This document shows, in pieces, positions 14,894 through 24,078 of a stretch of DNA of 64,000 bases; positions within the stretch are counted from its first letter, which is position 1; every line of letters begins with the position of its first letter. The notes under the pieces were generated by a model, which was not told where the DNA came from, searched no databases, and saw nothing but the letters and a program-made list of their open reading frames with translations. This DNA comes from Candidatus Tepidiaquacellales bacterium OLB4/UTCHB1. GTDB taxonomy: Bacteria; Bacteroidota; Ignavibacteria; Tepidaquicellales; Tepidaquicellaceae. The position numbers and the translations under genes were made by a program. Where the stretch lies: the NCBI GenBank assembly GCA_002050165.1, contig MWSW01000004.1:62001-126000 (forward strand). Reading direction: 5' to 3'.

Positions 14894-16996
14894 GTGAATT
14901 TCAAAGTTGGAATAGACATTGGAGGAACCTTCACTGATATCATTGCCGTCTCGGAAAAAGGGAATGCCTTTGTTCACAAAATTTTATCTACTTCTCATGA
15001 TCCTTCAATTGGATTTGTTGACGGACTTTATAAAATTTCGGATACGGTGGGAATAGATTTTGATAAATTCATAAAGAGCATTGACACAATAGTACACGGC
15101 ACAACAGTAGCAACGAACGCGCTCCTCACCTTACAAGGCGCTAAGACAGCATTGATTACTACAAGAGGTTTTCGCGATGCGCTTGAGATGAGAAGGGGAA
15201 TCCGAGAAGAACAATATAATAATCATTATCGAAATGTGATTCCGCTTGTACCGAGATATCTGAGGTTTACTGTTGATGAGCGAATAGATTCGGAAGGTAA
15301 TATTCTCTCAAAACCTGATAAAAAACAATTGTTGCCAATTATTAAAAAAATCGAGGCGGAAAAAGTAGAGGCAATTGCAATTTGTTTTATGAACTCATAT
15401 AAAAATTCTATTAACGAAAAAATCGCGGTGGAATATCTCCGGAGTCAATTACCACGGATATTTACCATAGCATCGTTTGAAGTCTTACCATCCATTCGGT
15501 TCTATGAACGGGTTAGCACAACCGTCGTAAGCGCATTTGTCGGACCTATCGTTTCAAATTATTTAGATAATCTGAACAGTAAACTTCGTGATTTAAAATA
15601 TAATGGCTCACTTTTGATAATGCAATCGAACGGTGGCGTGGTAACACCGGAAATAGTAAAACACAATCCCGCAGTTACAGTATTATCCGGACCGGCAGCT
15701 GCTCCTACCGCAGGTGTATATTACGCAAATTTTCTCGGATACAATAACTGCATTACAGTTGATATGGGCGGAACAAGTTTTGACGCATCGCTTGTAACAG
15801 GTAATAATTGCGCTACAAGTTCGGAGGGAATAATTAACCGTTACCGGATCGCGCTTCCTTCTCTTGATATTATAACAATCGGAGCCGGTGGTGGGAGCAT
15901 CGGCTGGATCAATGATGGCGGATTACTTCAGGTTGGTCCGCAAAGTGCAGGCTCAAATCCGGGACCGGTTTGTTATCAAAAAAACGGAAATGAACCGACC
16001 TGTACCGATTCCGATTTAATTCTAGGTTATCTCAATAAAGATTTCTTTGCCGGTGGAAAACTTAAACTCAGTTACAGCCTCGCGGAAAAATCAATTGAAA
16101 ACAAACTTGCATCCAAACTCGGACTATCTGTAATTGAAACCGCAGCCGGAATGTATAGAATAATTAATAGCAATATGGCGCAAGGTGTCAGACAGATATC
16201 CGTAGAACGAGGTTATGATCCGAGGGAGTTTTTGTTTATTGTAGCCGGTGGTGCTGGTTCTATACATGCGGGAGAAATTTGCAAAGAACTTGAAATCCCT
16301 CTGTTCATCGTTCCAAACGTTGCATCTATCTTCTGTGCCGCCGGAATGCTCCTCGGTAATCTTAAACACGACTATATAAGATCATATTTTACTTCATTTG
16401 AACAAATTGATAAAATCAAGTTCCAAAGCCTGTTCAAAGAAATGAAGAAAGAGGGTTTCGAATCGCTTACTGTCCACGAAGGGGTTCATGAGAGTAAAGT
16501 ATCTTTTCAACCCGAACTAGATATGAGGTATATAGGTCAATATCATGAAGTGCAACTCAAAGTATCAATGGATGATATTGATAATTTCAATCTTGAAAAT
16601 ATTTTCAATGCATTCCATAAAGAACACAACAGACAGTTTGGTTATTCATTGCAGGATGAAAAAACACCGATGGAACTGATAAATCTCCGTTTGAGAGTAA
16701 TCGGTGAAACCGTAAAACCAAAATTCTCCTTTCGTTCAGAAAAAACAGTAATGCTTGAAGATGCGATAAAAGGATATAGATCAATTTATATCCCCGAAGA
16801 AAAGAAAATGAAAAAAGTTCCGATTTACGATGGTGATAAACCTTTGACCGGATCTACAATAAAAGGACCGTGTGTAATTGAAAAAATTACAACGTCGGTT
16901 TTCTTAAGCAATTTATATAATTGTCTTGTTGATCAGTTCGGATCGTTTATTGTTTATAATAAATCTTCCTTTCCAAACGGTTATTTACTAAAATGA
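14894..16996 (+). CDS. Hydantoinase/oxoprolinase family, A subunit (candidate 2-oxindole-acetyl-CoA ring-opening enzyme)
   Basis: A 700-residue HyuA-type subunit. It starts at a GTG (14894) directly before the conserved NFKVGIDIGGTFTD. Further family motifs are VHGTTVATNALL (about residue 75), a central VDMGGTSFDASLV (about 292) and GAGGGSIGW (about 335), all parts of the ASKHA-type ATP-binding fold. Family enzymes use ATP to phosphorylate and hydrolyse lactam or cyclic amide bonds (5-oxoprolinase, hydantoinase) or to carboxylate ketones. Its neighbours are a Mo-hydroxylase, a B12 mutase and CoA enzymes, so the most likely substrate is the lactam of 2-oxindole-3-acetyl-CoA, as proposed for the iaa pathway in Aromatoleum/Azoarcus. 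It is the first gene of the operon and overlaps the B subunit by four bases (ATGA). Alternatives: hydantoin or acetone/acetophenone carboxylase-type chemistry, which fits the neighbours less well. Confidence 0.88.
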   Translation: MNFKVGIDIGGTFTDIIAVSEKGNAFVHKILSTSHDPSIGFVDGLYKISDTVGIDFDKFIKSIDTIVHGTTVATNALLTLQGAKTALITTRGFRDALEMRRGIREEQYNNHYRNVIPLVPRYLRFTVDERIDSEGNILSKPDKKQLLPIIKKIEAEKVEAIAICFMNSYKNSINEKIAVEYLRSQLPRIFTIASFEVLPSIRFYERVSTTVVSAFVGPIVSNYLDNLNSKLRDLKYNGSLLIMQSNGGVVTPEIVKHNPAVTVLSGPAAAPTAGVYYANFLGYNNCITVDMGGTSFDASLVTGNNCATSSEGIINRYRIALPSLDIITIGAGGGSIGWINDGGLLQVGPQSAGSNPGPVCYQKNGNEPTCTDSDLILGYLNKDFFAGGKLKLSYSLAEKSIENKLASKLGLSVIETAAGMYRIINSNMAQGVRQISVERGYDPREFLFIVAGGAGSIHAGEICKELEIPLFIVPNVASIFCAAGMLLGNLKHDYIRSYFTSFEQIDKIKFQSLFKEMKKEGFESLTVHEGVHESKVSFQPELDMRYIGQYHEVQLKVSMDDIDNFNLENIFNAFHKEHNRQFGYSLQDEKTPMELINLRLRVIGETVKPKFSFRSEKTVMLEDAIKGYRSIYIPEEKKMKKVPIYDGDKPLTGSTIKGPCVIEKITTSVFLSNLYNCLVDQFGSFIVYNKSSFPNGYLLK

Positions 16997-18690
16997 AACC
17001 CGGTCATATAGATAAAATACTGATAAGCATTTTTCAACGAACGTTCAGATCCATCACGGATGAAATGAGCATTTCACTCACGAAAACCACCCGGTCACCA
17101 ATACTGTGCGAAGCAAAAGATTTCGTTACCGGGTTATATGATTCCGAAGGTCAGATGCTCGAACAAACTGAGAACCTGCCGATATTATCTTTTTCTCTCG
17201 GTCCGGTGTGTAAGGTCATCATCGATCAGTACTGTAATGATATCCATGAAGGTGATGTGATAATTCACAATGATGTTTTCACAATGGGAAATCAAAACAA
17301 TGACGTTGCAATCTTTAAGCCGATTTTCCATAACAATCAACTCATCGGCTGGTCAGCAGCAAAAGGACATCAGGCCGACATAGGTGGCGCTGTTCAGGGT
17401 GGATACAATCCCAATGCTACCGAAGTCTGGCAGGAAGCAATCAGAATCCCGGCAGTAAAGCTTTATGAACGGGGAATACTCAGAAAAGATGTATGGAACC
17501 TTATCTTTGCAAATATACGTCTCCAAATGGTTCAGGAAGATATAAAAGCGCAAATTGGTGCATGTACTCTTGGCGAAAGGAGATTGAAAGCACTGGTCGA
17601 AAGGTACGGAATAGAAGTTTTCAATACACACAAAAATGCGTTGTTTGATTCTACTGAAAAAATGATGCGTGCCGAAATCAGAAATATTCCCAACGGTGTG
17701 TATGAAGGTAAAAGTACGGTTTATTATGACGGAAAAAATATAGGCAGCAAGTTTCAAATCAAAGCCAAAATTTCCGTTAAAGGTGAAAATATAAAATTTG
17801 ACTTTTCCGGTTCTGCCAGACAAACTAAAGGGTTTGTAAACGGAACTTATACTTCTTCATGCTCCGCGATTACGCTTACGTTTTTGCAAATTGTAAATCC
17901 TGATATCCCGCATAATGAAGGAATGATAAGACCATTGGAATATATAGTTCCGGAGGGGACAATTTTAAATGCATCTTTTCCCGCCGCAACTACGTTCGGT
18001 AACCATCTGTGTCCACAGATTGCAGATTCAATCTTTAAAGCTTTGGGAAATGCAATACCGGAAAAAGTAACTGCCGGCTGGAATCATCTGCTTTGTTCAC
18101 TTTTTACCGGAACACATCAACGTACCGGAAGAAAATACGTTGACATATGTTTTCTCGGGATGAAAGGTGGAAGCGGCGCAATTATGGGAAATGACGGATA
18201 TGACCATATCGGTATGATAGACGCATCAGGTGGTGTATTGGATCAGGACTATGAAATGTTCGAACAACAGACGCCTCATTTATTGCTGCAACACGAATAC
18301 CTCTGTGATTCAGGGGGAGCAGGCGAATGGCGTGGCGGACTTGGTACCGTAACAGAAATTCTGCTTAGAGGAAATGATACTACTATGGTAGTTTTCGGTG
18401 ACGGAGATGTTGAACCTACTTACGGACTTTTTGGCGGAAAAGGTAGCGTGCTGAATAAAATCGAACTCCGGTTTCCACAAAAGCATAAAGGAAGGAAATA
18501 CCTGATACCCCTGAGCAAAGATATTGTCAGCGATATTCCTGATGGTACGGTTTATTATCAAATTGCTGGTGGTGGCGGTGGTTACGGTAACCCGAAGAAA
18601 AGAAACCGAAAGAAGGTTATGCAAGATGTTCAAAATGGCGTTGTATCTGAAAATTGCGCAAAAAAAGTTTACGGATTAAAAAGTTATTAA
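16993..18690 (+). CDS. Hydantoinase/oxoprolinase family, B subunit
   Basis: A 565-residue HyuB-type subunit, partner of the preceding gene. Conserved stretches include the opening with SITDEMSISLTKTTRSP, HNDVFTMGNQNNDVAIFKP (about 95-115), GHQADIGGAVQGG (about 125-137) and the C-terminal GGGGGYGNP typical of the family. The A and B subunits together form the ATP-dependent amide-bond enzyme; B is needed for substrate binding and transfer. The length is normal for the family (about 520-590). In the inferred pathway the A/B complex opens the oxidised pyrrole ring to give (2-aminophenyl)succinyl-CoA. The Rid-family gene follows after 12 bases. Confidence 0.88.
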   Translation: MKPGHIDKILISIFQRTFRSITDEMSISLTKTTRSPILCEAKDFVTGLYDSEGQMLEQTENLPILSFSLGPVCKVIIDQYCNDIHEGDVIIHNDVFTMGNQNNDVAIFKPIFHNNQLIGWSAAKGHQADIGGAVQGGYNPNATEVWQEAIRIPAVKLYERGILRKDVWNLIFANIRLQMVQEDIKAQIGACTLGERRLKALVERYGIEVFNTHKNALFDSTEKMMRAEIRNIPNGVYEGKSTVYYDGKNIGSKFQIKAKISVKGENIKFDFSGSARQTKGFVNGTYTSSCSAITLTFLQIVNPDIPHNEGMIRPLEYIVPEGTILNASFPAATTFGNHLCPQIADSIFKALGNAIPEKVTAGWNHLLCSLFTGTHQRTGRKYVDICFLGMKGGSGAIMGNDGYDHIGMIDASGGVLDQDYEMFEQQTPHLLLQHEYLCDSGGAGEWRGGLGTVTEILLRGNDTTMVVFGDGDVEPTYGLFGGKGSVLNKIELRFPQKHKGRKYLIPLSKDIVSDIPDGTVYYQIAGGGGGYGNPKKRNRKKVMQDVQNGVVSENCAKKVYGLKSY

Positions 18691-18702
18691 CCGGATTTTG
18701 CA

Positions 18703-19104
18703 ATGGAACATAAAATTATTTTACCCGAAGGATGGCAAAAGTCGAAAGGATACAGCAATGGTATCATTGCAACTAATGGGAGAACACTGTTTCTCGCCGG
18801 TCAGGTTGGTTGGAACGAGAAGGAAATTTTTGAAAGCGATAAATTGGTCCCTCAGTTTGAGCAAGCATTGAAAAATATCATTGCTATTGTAGAAGCTGCC
18901 GGTGGAAAACCTGAACATATCTGCAGAATGACCTGCTTTTGTAAAGACAAAGAGCAGTATCTTAAAGCCCGGAAGGATATTGGTACAATATGGAAATCAA
19001 TAATGGGAAATCATTACCCGTGTATGAGCATGATATTTGTATCTGATCTGCTCGACCATCCGGCAGTGATTGAAATTGAAGCCACCGCAGTAATTCCGGA
19101 ATGA
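18703..19104 (+). CDS. Rid (YjgF/RidA) family protein lacking the usual catalytic arginine
   Basis: A 133-residue Rid-family protein, normally a trimer that hydrolyses reactive enamines/imines. The family fold is evident from FLAGQVGWN, ALKNIIAIVEAAGG and the terminal VIEIEATAVIP. The residue corresponding to the key arginine of the PARS motif in RidA is Met108 (HYPCMS), so classical 2-aminoacrylate deaminase activity is unlikely. Two cysteines (78, 80) and Cys107 are unusual. It lies inside the operon, one base before the acyl-CoA dehydrogenase start, so it may bind or hydrolyse an aromatic intermediate such as a ring-opened amino compound. No definite role can be given. Confidence 0.8.
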   Translation: MEHKIILPEGWQKSKGYSNGIIATNGRTLFLAGQVGWNEKEIFESDKLVPQFEQALKNIIAIVEAAGGKPEHICRMTCFCKDKEQYLKARKDIGTIWKSIMGNHYPCMSMIFVSDLLDHPAVIEIEATAVIPE

Positions 19105-19105
19105 G

Positions 19106-20233
19106 ATGTACGAACTAAATGAAATACAGCAGCAGGTTCAACAAATGTTTAAAGAATTTTCCGATAAACATATTGCACCAGTTGCATCAAAGATTGATAC
19201 CGAAAATAAATTTCCTTTGGAATTGTTCAGGCGGATTGGAGATATGGGCTTTTTCGGAATGAGATATCCGGAAATTGTTGGAGGAAGTGGTTCAGATGTA
19301 ATTTCATATTCGCTTGCCGTGACAGAGCTTGCTCGTGGATCGCTTTCTCTGGCAGCAGTATGTACAATGCAATCGCTAATGGGAACTCATTTTCTCTATC
19401 GTTTCGGGGATAAATCAATCTTTGAAAATTATTTCTTGCCAGCACTTAAAGGGGAGTTGATCGGCGCAATTTGTATGACTGAACCAAATTCTGGAAGTGA
19501 TTTAATGTCAATGACAACAACCGCAAAAATAACTGAAAACGGTTTTACGCTGACTGGACAAAAAACATGGGTTACTTCAGCTCCGGTTGCAGATTTCTTT
19601 ACAGTGTTCGCAAAAACTGACAACAGTGGCCAACTATCAATATTTTTTGTACCTCGAAATACTGAGGGAGTTATCATCGGAAAAAATATTGAAAAGCTCG
19701 GTGTCCGTGGATCACTTACAAGCGAAGTGAGTTTTCAAGAGGTGCAATTGCCGAAAAATTATCTCCTCGGAAACCCGGGAGAAGGAACAAAATGTTTGCG
19801 TGAAATTCTGGCTGAGATAAGAATAATGACCGCAGCGCTTGCTATAGGCGTGGCGACGGCGGCGTTCAATGAAGCTGTTGAATATGCAAAGACAAGAGTT
19901 CAGTTCGGAAAACCAATAGGGAAATTTCAGTCAATCCAAACAAAATTTGCTGAGATGTCAGTTCAACTTGAAACCGCGAAACTTTATATGATAAATGCAG
20001 CGCGATTAAGCGACCTCGATTTACCGAGGCAAAAGGAATCAATGATAGCTAAATTATACGCATCTGAATGTGCCGTCAGGATCTGTGATGAAGCAAGTAG
20101 AGTTCTTGCATCGTACGGTTACGCTACGGAATATAATTTAGAGAGATATTTGCGCGATTCCCGGTTCACGCTGATTGGTGGCGGAACTTCTGAAATTCTT
20201 AAAATCAATATTGCTAAAGAACTCGGACTATAA
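19106..20233 (+). CDS. Acyl-CoA dehydrogenase homologue without catalytic glutamate (candidate decarboxylating (2-aminobenzyl)malonyl-CoA dehydrogenase)
   Basis: A 375-residue flavoprotein of the acyl-CoA dehydrogenase family, of full length. FAD-binding motifs are visible: MTEPNSGSD (about 124-132), WVTSAP (155-160), FGKPIGKFQ (267-275). The catalytic base is missing at both places where the family carries it. The residue of the medium-chain type is Gly359 (IGGGTSE instead of YEGT), and the residue before the conserved Arg239, Glu in isovaleryl- and long-chain-type enzymes, is Ile238. This fits the benzylmalonyl-CoA dehydrogenase IaaF of Aromatoleum, for which loss of the 2-carboxyl group is thought to replace proton abstraction. 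The product here would be 2-aminocinnamoyl-CoA plus CO2. The B12-binding mutase subunit follows. Glu237 is adjacent to the second site and could in principle substitute. Confidence 0.85.
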   Translation: MYELNEIQQQVQQMFKEFSDKHIAPVASKIDTENKFPLELFRRIGDMGFFGMRYPEIVGGSGSDVISYSLAVTELARGSLSLAAVCTMQSLMGTHFLYRFGDKSIFENYFLPALKGELIGAICMTEPNSGSDLMSMTTTAKITENGFTLTGQKTWVTSAPVADFFTVFAKTDNSGQLSIFFVPRNTEGVIIGKNIEKLGVRGSLTSEVSFQEVQLPKNYLLGNPGEGTKCLREILAEIRIMTAALAIGVATAAFNEAVEYAKTRVQFGKPIGKFQSIQTKFAEMSVQLETAKLYMINAARLSDLDLPRQKESMIAKLYASECAVRICDEASRVLASYGYATEYNLERYLRDSRFTLIGGGTSEILKINIAKELGL

Positions 20234-20261
20234 TCTGTATTTTGAAATATTATTTTATCTT

Positions 20262-20633
20262 ATGAAAGTACTCTTGGCAAAACCAGGATTAGACGGTCAC
20301 GATGTAGGCGTTAAAGTTTTAGCCCACGCATTGAAAAATTCCGGTGTTGATGTTGTATATACCGGTTTGCGAAAATCTATTGAAAATATTGTGCAACAGG
20401 CAGTTGATGAAAACGCGGATTTGATCGGACTCTCCATTTTATCGGGAACGCACCGGATATTATGTGAGAGGATAAGTCATGTAATGACTGAACGAAACTT
20501 AAATATCCAATGGATTGTCGGTGGCAATATACCAACTGAAGATGTTGAATCGCTTGAAAAACTCGGTGCACTGAAAGCGTTTCCTACCGGAACAAATATT
20601 GAAACCGTAATAAGGTTTATACAATCCTTGTAA
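20262..20633 (+). CDS. B12-binding (small) subunit of an acyl-CoA mutase
   Basis: A 123-residue cobalamin-binding domain protein. The start is the ATG at 20262, since an upstream in-frame ATG lies inside the acyl-CoA dehydrogenase gene. All B12 motifs are present: DGHDVG (the DxHxxG that supplies the lower-ligand histidine), LSILSGTH (SxL region) and IVGGNIP (GG). Such stand-alone domains pair with a separate catalytic barrel in two-polypeptide mutases (isobutyryl-CoA, ethylmalonyl-CoA and archaeal methylmalonyl-CoA types). The partner barrel is encoded at 24079. Together they would interconvert (2-aminophenyl)succinyl-CoA and (2-aminobenzyl)malonyl-CoA. Confidence 0.92.
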   Translation: MKVLLAKPGLDGHDVGVKVLAHALKNSGVDVVYTGLRKSIENIVQQAVDENADLIGLSILSGTHRILCERISHVMTERNLNIQWIVGGNIPTEDVESLEKLGALKAFPTGTNIETVIRFIQSL

Positions 20634-20666
20634 AATAATAAACGGCACTAAAGAAAATTTGAAAAT

Positions 20667-21863
20667 ATGGCAAAGACACAATTAATTTTCCCGGAAGCAA
20701 GAATTCCATACGGTACGTGGGGATGCAGTTATTTCCCTGCCTGGCAAACTTCACCCCTTGCGGAGGTTAACATCGGTCAGTTTGCGGGAGAATCCATGGC
20801 GAAAATTCTATCACTAAGAAATACTCCGATTAATCAGCTCGACTATCTGATAATCGGTTCAACAGTGCCCTGGCATTGGAAATTCTGGAATGCTACCGTT
20901 GTTGCAAGTTGCATGGGTAAACGTGTTCCCGGATTTCAGATGGAACAGGCATGCGCAACCGGACTGCAGGCAGTCATCCTCGCAGCAGCACAGGTACAAT
21001 CCGGTTCTAGTAACACTGTCGGTGTTTTAACCTTTGATCGTACGAGCGACTCGCCGGTAGGTGTCTTTCCCGAACGGCGGTCTTATAGACGTACAGAGGT
21101 TATCAGCGATGTCTGGGATAATTTCGGATTCGATCCTGCAACAGGAAACGCAATGATTACAACTGCCGGTGTTGTAGCGAGGAAATATGGTATTACCAAA
21201 GGTGAAGTTGATGAATTGGCAGCGTTCCGGTATGATCAGTATTTCACAGGAAAACAATCAGGATTTCTCGAAAAGGTTGCTGTACCACTAGAGATTCTGA
21301 ATGTGCAGGGGAAATCAATCGGAATGATAGATGAAGATACCGGAGTTAAAAAGTTTTCACTCTCTGCGCTGAGATCAATGCGTGAACTTGATACTTGTGT
21401 AACAAGCGGAACGCAAACTCACGCAGCAGACGGCATGGCAACGCTATTAGTTTCATCAAAAAGCGCGGCAAAACAAATCAGCAGGAAACCGGAAATAAAT
21501 ATTTCGTTCGTAGCCAAAGCTGAGGTGAGGGTCAGCTTATCCTGTATGCCTGAAGCACCTGCAATGGCAGTTAAGAAAATTCTCTCTAAAACCGGGATTT
21601 CAATGAAGGATTTTGTAGTCGTAAAAGATCACAATCCGTTTGCTGTCAACGATGCCGTGTTTTCGAAAGTTCTGGGTTACGATTGGAAGAAAATGAACAA
21701 CAACGGATGTCCTCTCGTCTTCGGACATCCGCAGGGACCAACATTAACCAGAGTAATAATTGAAGGTCTTGAAGAAGCTGTCGATCTTGGTGGCGGGTAT
21801 GTGCTTGTTTTTGGCTGCGCTGCAGGTGACGTTGGCATTGCATCAATCTTCCTCGTTAATTAA
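20667..21863 (+). CDS. Thiolase family acetyl-CoA acyltransferase (candidate 2-aminobenzoylacetyl-CoA thiolase)
   Basis: A 398-residue thiolase. The nucleophile Cys96 sits in QACATGLQA, the active-site His in FGHPQGPTLTR (about residue 351) and the second Cys in VFGCAAGDVG (about residue 387). The last motif departs from the usual CxGGGxG. The substrate loop is atypical for acetoacetyl-CoA thiolases, with several tryptophans and tyrosines near residues 18-25 and 69-74 (WGCSYFPAW, WHWKFW). In the inferred pathway it cleaves 2-aminobenzoylacetyl-CoA with CoA to 2-aminobenzoyl-CoA and acetyl-CoA. It lies between the B12 subunit and the dehydrogenase/hydratase fusion in the operon. Confidence 0.88.
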   Translation: MAKTQLIFPEARIPYGTWGCSYFPAWQTSPLAEVNIGQFAGESMAKILSLRNTPINQLDYLIIGSTVPWHWKFWNATVVASCMGKRVPGFQMEQACATGLQAVILAAAQVQSGSSNTVGVLTFDRTSDSPVGVFPERRSYRRTEVISDVWDNFGFDPATGNAMITTAGVVARKYGITKGEVDELAAFRYDQYFTGKQSGFLEKVAVPLEILNVQGKSIGMIDEDTGVKKFSLSALRSMRELDTCVTSGTQTHAADGMATLLVSSKSAAKQISRKPEINISFVAKAEVRVSLSCMPEAPAMAVKKILSKTGISMKDFVVVKDHNPFAVNDAVFSKVLGYDWKKMNNNGCPLVFGHPQGPTLTRVIIEGLEEAVDLGGGYVLVFGCAAGDVGIASIFLVN

Positions 21864-21894
21864 TGATGGAATGTTATTTTCATTAAGTATTTAA

Positions 21895-24018
21895 ATGTTA
21901 GTTTTGAAAAGTAAAACCTCAAATATAGATATGGTCAAATCAATGAGGCAGTCCACTCTGGAAACAATCGGACTGGGTAAAGTAATTGATGTTTTCAGAA
22001 ACGGTAAATTACCTGTGAATACAAAAGAGCTTGTGGAAAAAGTTTTCGGTCCTGAAGACAACAGAGGCGCAATGGTAATCTCTGGTTCTAATGGAATTGT
22101 AGGGGCAGGAAAAGTGATGCAATTCGCATCAAGGCTTTTACCATTTAATATCCCGATAATTGCGCTGGATCTGCCGGGTTCGTCTGATGGGATCAGCAGG
22201 CAATATGCAGGACTCATAAGAGCATTCGGAAAAAACGGTGCAAATGGAATAATGAAAAATGTAATCAGAATCAGCTATGACGGGAAATCAATACCGGAAG
22301 CTGTACACCGCTATAATCCGAAACTGCTTTTGGAAGCGATTCCTGAAATACTCGACTTGAAGAAAAATCATTACAGGTTGTTCAAGGAAACATTTCCGGG
22401 AATCCACATCTGGTCAGTAACTTCAGGGTTTCCGTCGTCACAGTTAGGTGTAAGTATTGCACATCCGGCATTTCCTCATGAGATAAATAAACTTTTCGAG
22501 ATAGTTGAAGACCAGCCGTCAGTTTATACTCAGCTACTTTGGTCGCTTGGATTAATCCCGGTTACCGTAAAAGACAATTGGTCTTTCGTGCTTGATGTTT
22601 TCTTTTGTGGATTGATGTTAGCTTCTCTCCGGTATCACAACAAATCAAATATGCCTTTTTGGAAAATTGATAAATATATCCGTCAAATAGTTGGTCCGAA
22701 TCCATTCAGAGCACATGATGCAATCGGCGCTAAAGGTGCAAATTTTCTCACTTGGTCATGTCTTCATCACCTGAACAAACGGTACGGCGAATTGTTCAAA
22801 CCGACTACTGATTTGGTCGAACGAAAAGATAGCGGACAGAACTGGTATCCGCCGGATCATTTCAGACCAATTGTTAACTGGAGATTGAATGAAGAAGAGA
22901 AAAAAGAGCTGCAGGCAATAATCTTCGGCGCATTGTTTCAGATGACCTCGATTATGCTGAAAGAGAAAAGATCTGATCTTCCATCAATGAATGCAATTGG
23001 AGAATTATGCGCTCAGTTTACTAAGGGATTGTTAGCCGTAATTAGGAACACCGGCGGAAAAGATGTAATCAAAACCATTAAGACTTTTCAAAAACTTTAT
23101 CCGGAATCTTTGAACACCAAATGGTATCCAGGTGAATTTAAAAATATGAAAGCGCCTGAATGGCAACAATTATATGTTAACGCTGAACACGATGGTTCTG
23201 CCGGCATTATTACCATTAGTAGAGAAAGCTATAATAGTGATGTTGACGCTGAGTTAAATAAAGCTATTGATTGGTTAAAGAAAAGTAAAATTGACCGTGT
23301 AATCTTATCTGGCGACTTTCACCTTTCAACACAAATGGTCGGTGCGGACACAAGTGAATTTTTTCCTGCAATAACAAATAAAGAAGACGGTGTTAAAATT
23401 GCGACAAGCTGGTCAATGACTGCACGCAGGCTATATAATGAATTTGAAATTTCTGTCGGATTTGTAAATGGCAAACGTTGTATGGGAGGAATGCTTGAAC
23501 TAATGATGCACTGCCACTATCTCATAGCAACGGAAGAAACAATCTTTGCTATGCCTGAAGTCACATTACCTGTTGTACCGGGTATGGAAGGTTGTCATTG
23601 GGCATTAAGAAAAGTAAAATCTTCTGACAGAAAACACCTCATTAAAATGTTACTTGAGGGGAATCAGGTGCCGGCAAAGGATTCCAAAGGTTGGTTGGTT
23701 GATTATGCCGGTACACTTGATTCATCATTGAAAATTGCCTGGAAAATTATGCAGAACGGATACTCGGTGTTACCGTTGAGAAAAGTAAATGAAAAACCGA
23801 TTGGAAAAATTGAAATAAATCCGGTTGAAAATTTTTCAACGTCTGATGAATCTATTAGCGCAACGAGAAGGGCGATATCTGATTGCATTAAGGAATCAAC
23901 AAACGTAAAATTATCAGAGGCTATATTTGTTCAGGCAAATCATTCCGCTGAATTTATGATAAGTAAATTATGTCGCAAAGGTAGAGTTGGTAGTGAGTAT
24001 GACAAAATTATGCAATGA
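21895..24018 (+). CDS. Fused 3-hydroxyacyl-CoA dehydrogenase / enoyl-CoA hydratase
   Basis: A 707-residue bifunctional beta-oxidation enzyme. The N-terminal half looks like a 3-hydroxyacyl-CoA dehydrogenase: a Rossmann-like SGSNGIVGAGKV at about 63-74, then a helical dimerisation region with VGPNPFRAHDAIGAKG (about 265-280). The C-terminal part (about 435-620) is a crotonase fold. It keeps both catalytic glutamates, E535 in MGGMLEL and E555 in MPEVTLP. The order, dehydrogenase first, is the reverse of the classical FadB multifunctional enzyme. The 14-gene iaa cluster of denitrifiers also contains a hydratase/dehydrogenase fusion. Proposed reactions: hydration of 2-aminocinnamoyl-CoA and oxidation of the 3-hydroxy product. 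The dehydrogenase half is divergent, so its activity is less sure than that of the hydratase half. Confidence 0.82.
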   Translation: MLVLKSKTSNIDMVKSMRQSTLETIGLGKVIDVFRNGKLPVNTKELVEKVFGPEDNRGAMVISGSNGIVGAGKVMQFASRLLPFNIPIIALDLPGSSDGISRQYAGLIRAFGKNGANGIMKNVIRISYDGKSIPEAVHRYNPKLLLEAIPEILDLKKNHYRLFKETFPGIHIWSVTSGFPSSQLGVSIAHPAFPHEINKLFEIVEDQPSVYTQLLWSLGLIPVTVKDNWSFVLDVFFCGLMLASLRYHNKSNMPFWKIDKYIRQIVGPNPFRAHDAIGAKGANFLTWSCLHHLNKRYGELFKPTTDLVERKDSGQNWYPPDHFRPIVNWRLNEEEKKELQAIIFGALFQMTSIMLKEKRSDLPSMNAIGELCAQFTKGLLAVIRNTGGKDVIKTIKTFQKLYPESLNTKWYPGEFKNMKAPEWQQLYVNAEHDGSAGIITISRESYNSDVDAELNKAIDWLKKSKIDRVILSGDFHLSTQMVGADTSEFFPAITNKEDGVKIATSWSMTARRLYNEFEISVGFVNGKRCMGGMLELMMHCHYLIATEETIFAMPEVTLPVVPGMEGCHWALRKVKSSDRKHLIKMLLEGNQVPAKDSKGWLVDYAGTLDSSLKIAWKIMQNGYSVLPLRKVNEKPIGKIEINPVENFSTSDESISATRRAISDCIKESTNVKLSEAIFVQANHSAEFMISKLCRKGRVGSEYDKIMQ

Positions 24019-24078
24019 AAACATGACGTCATTTTCCTATGAAGTAATTTTGATTTAAACAGAAAGAAACAGAGCAAG

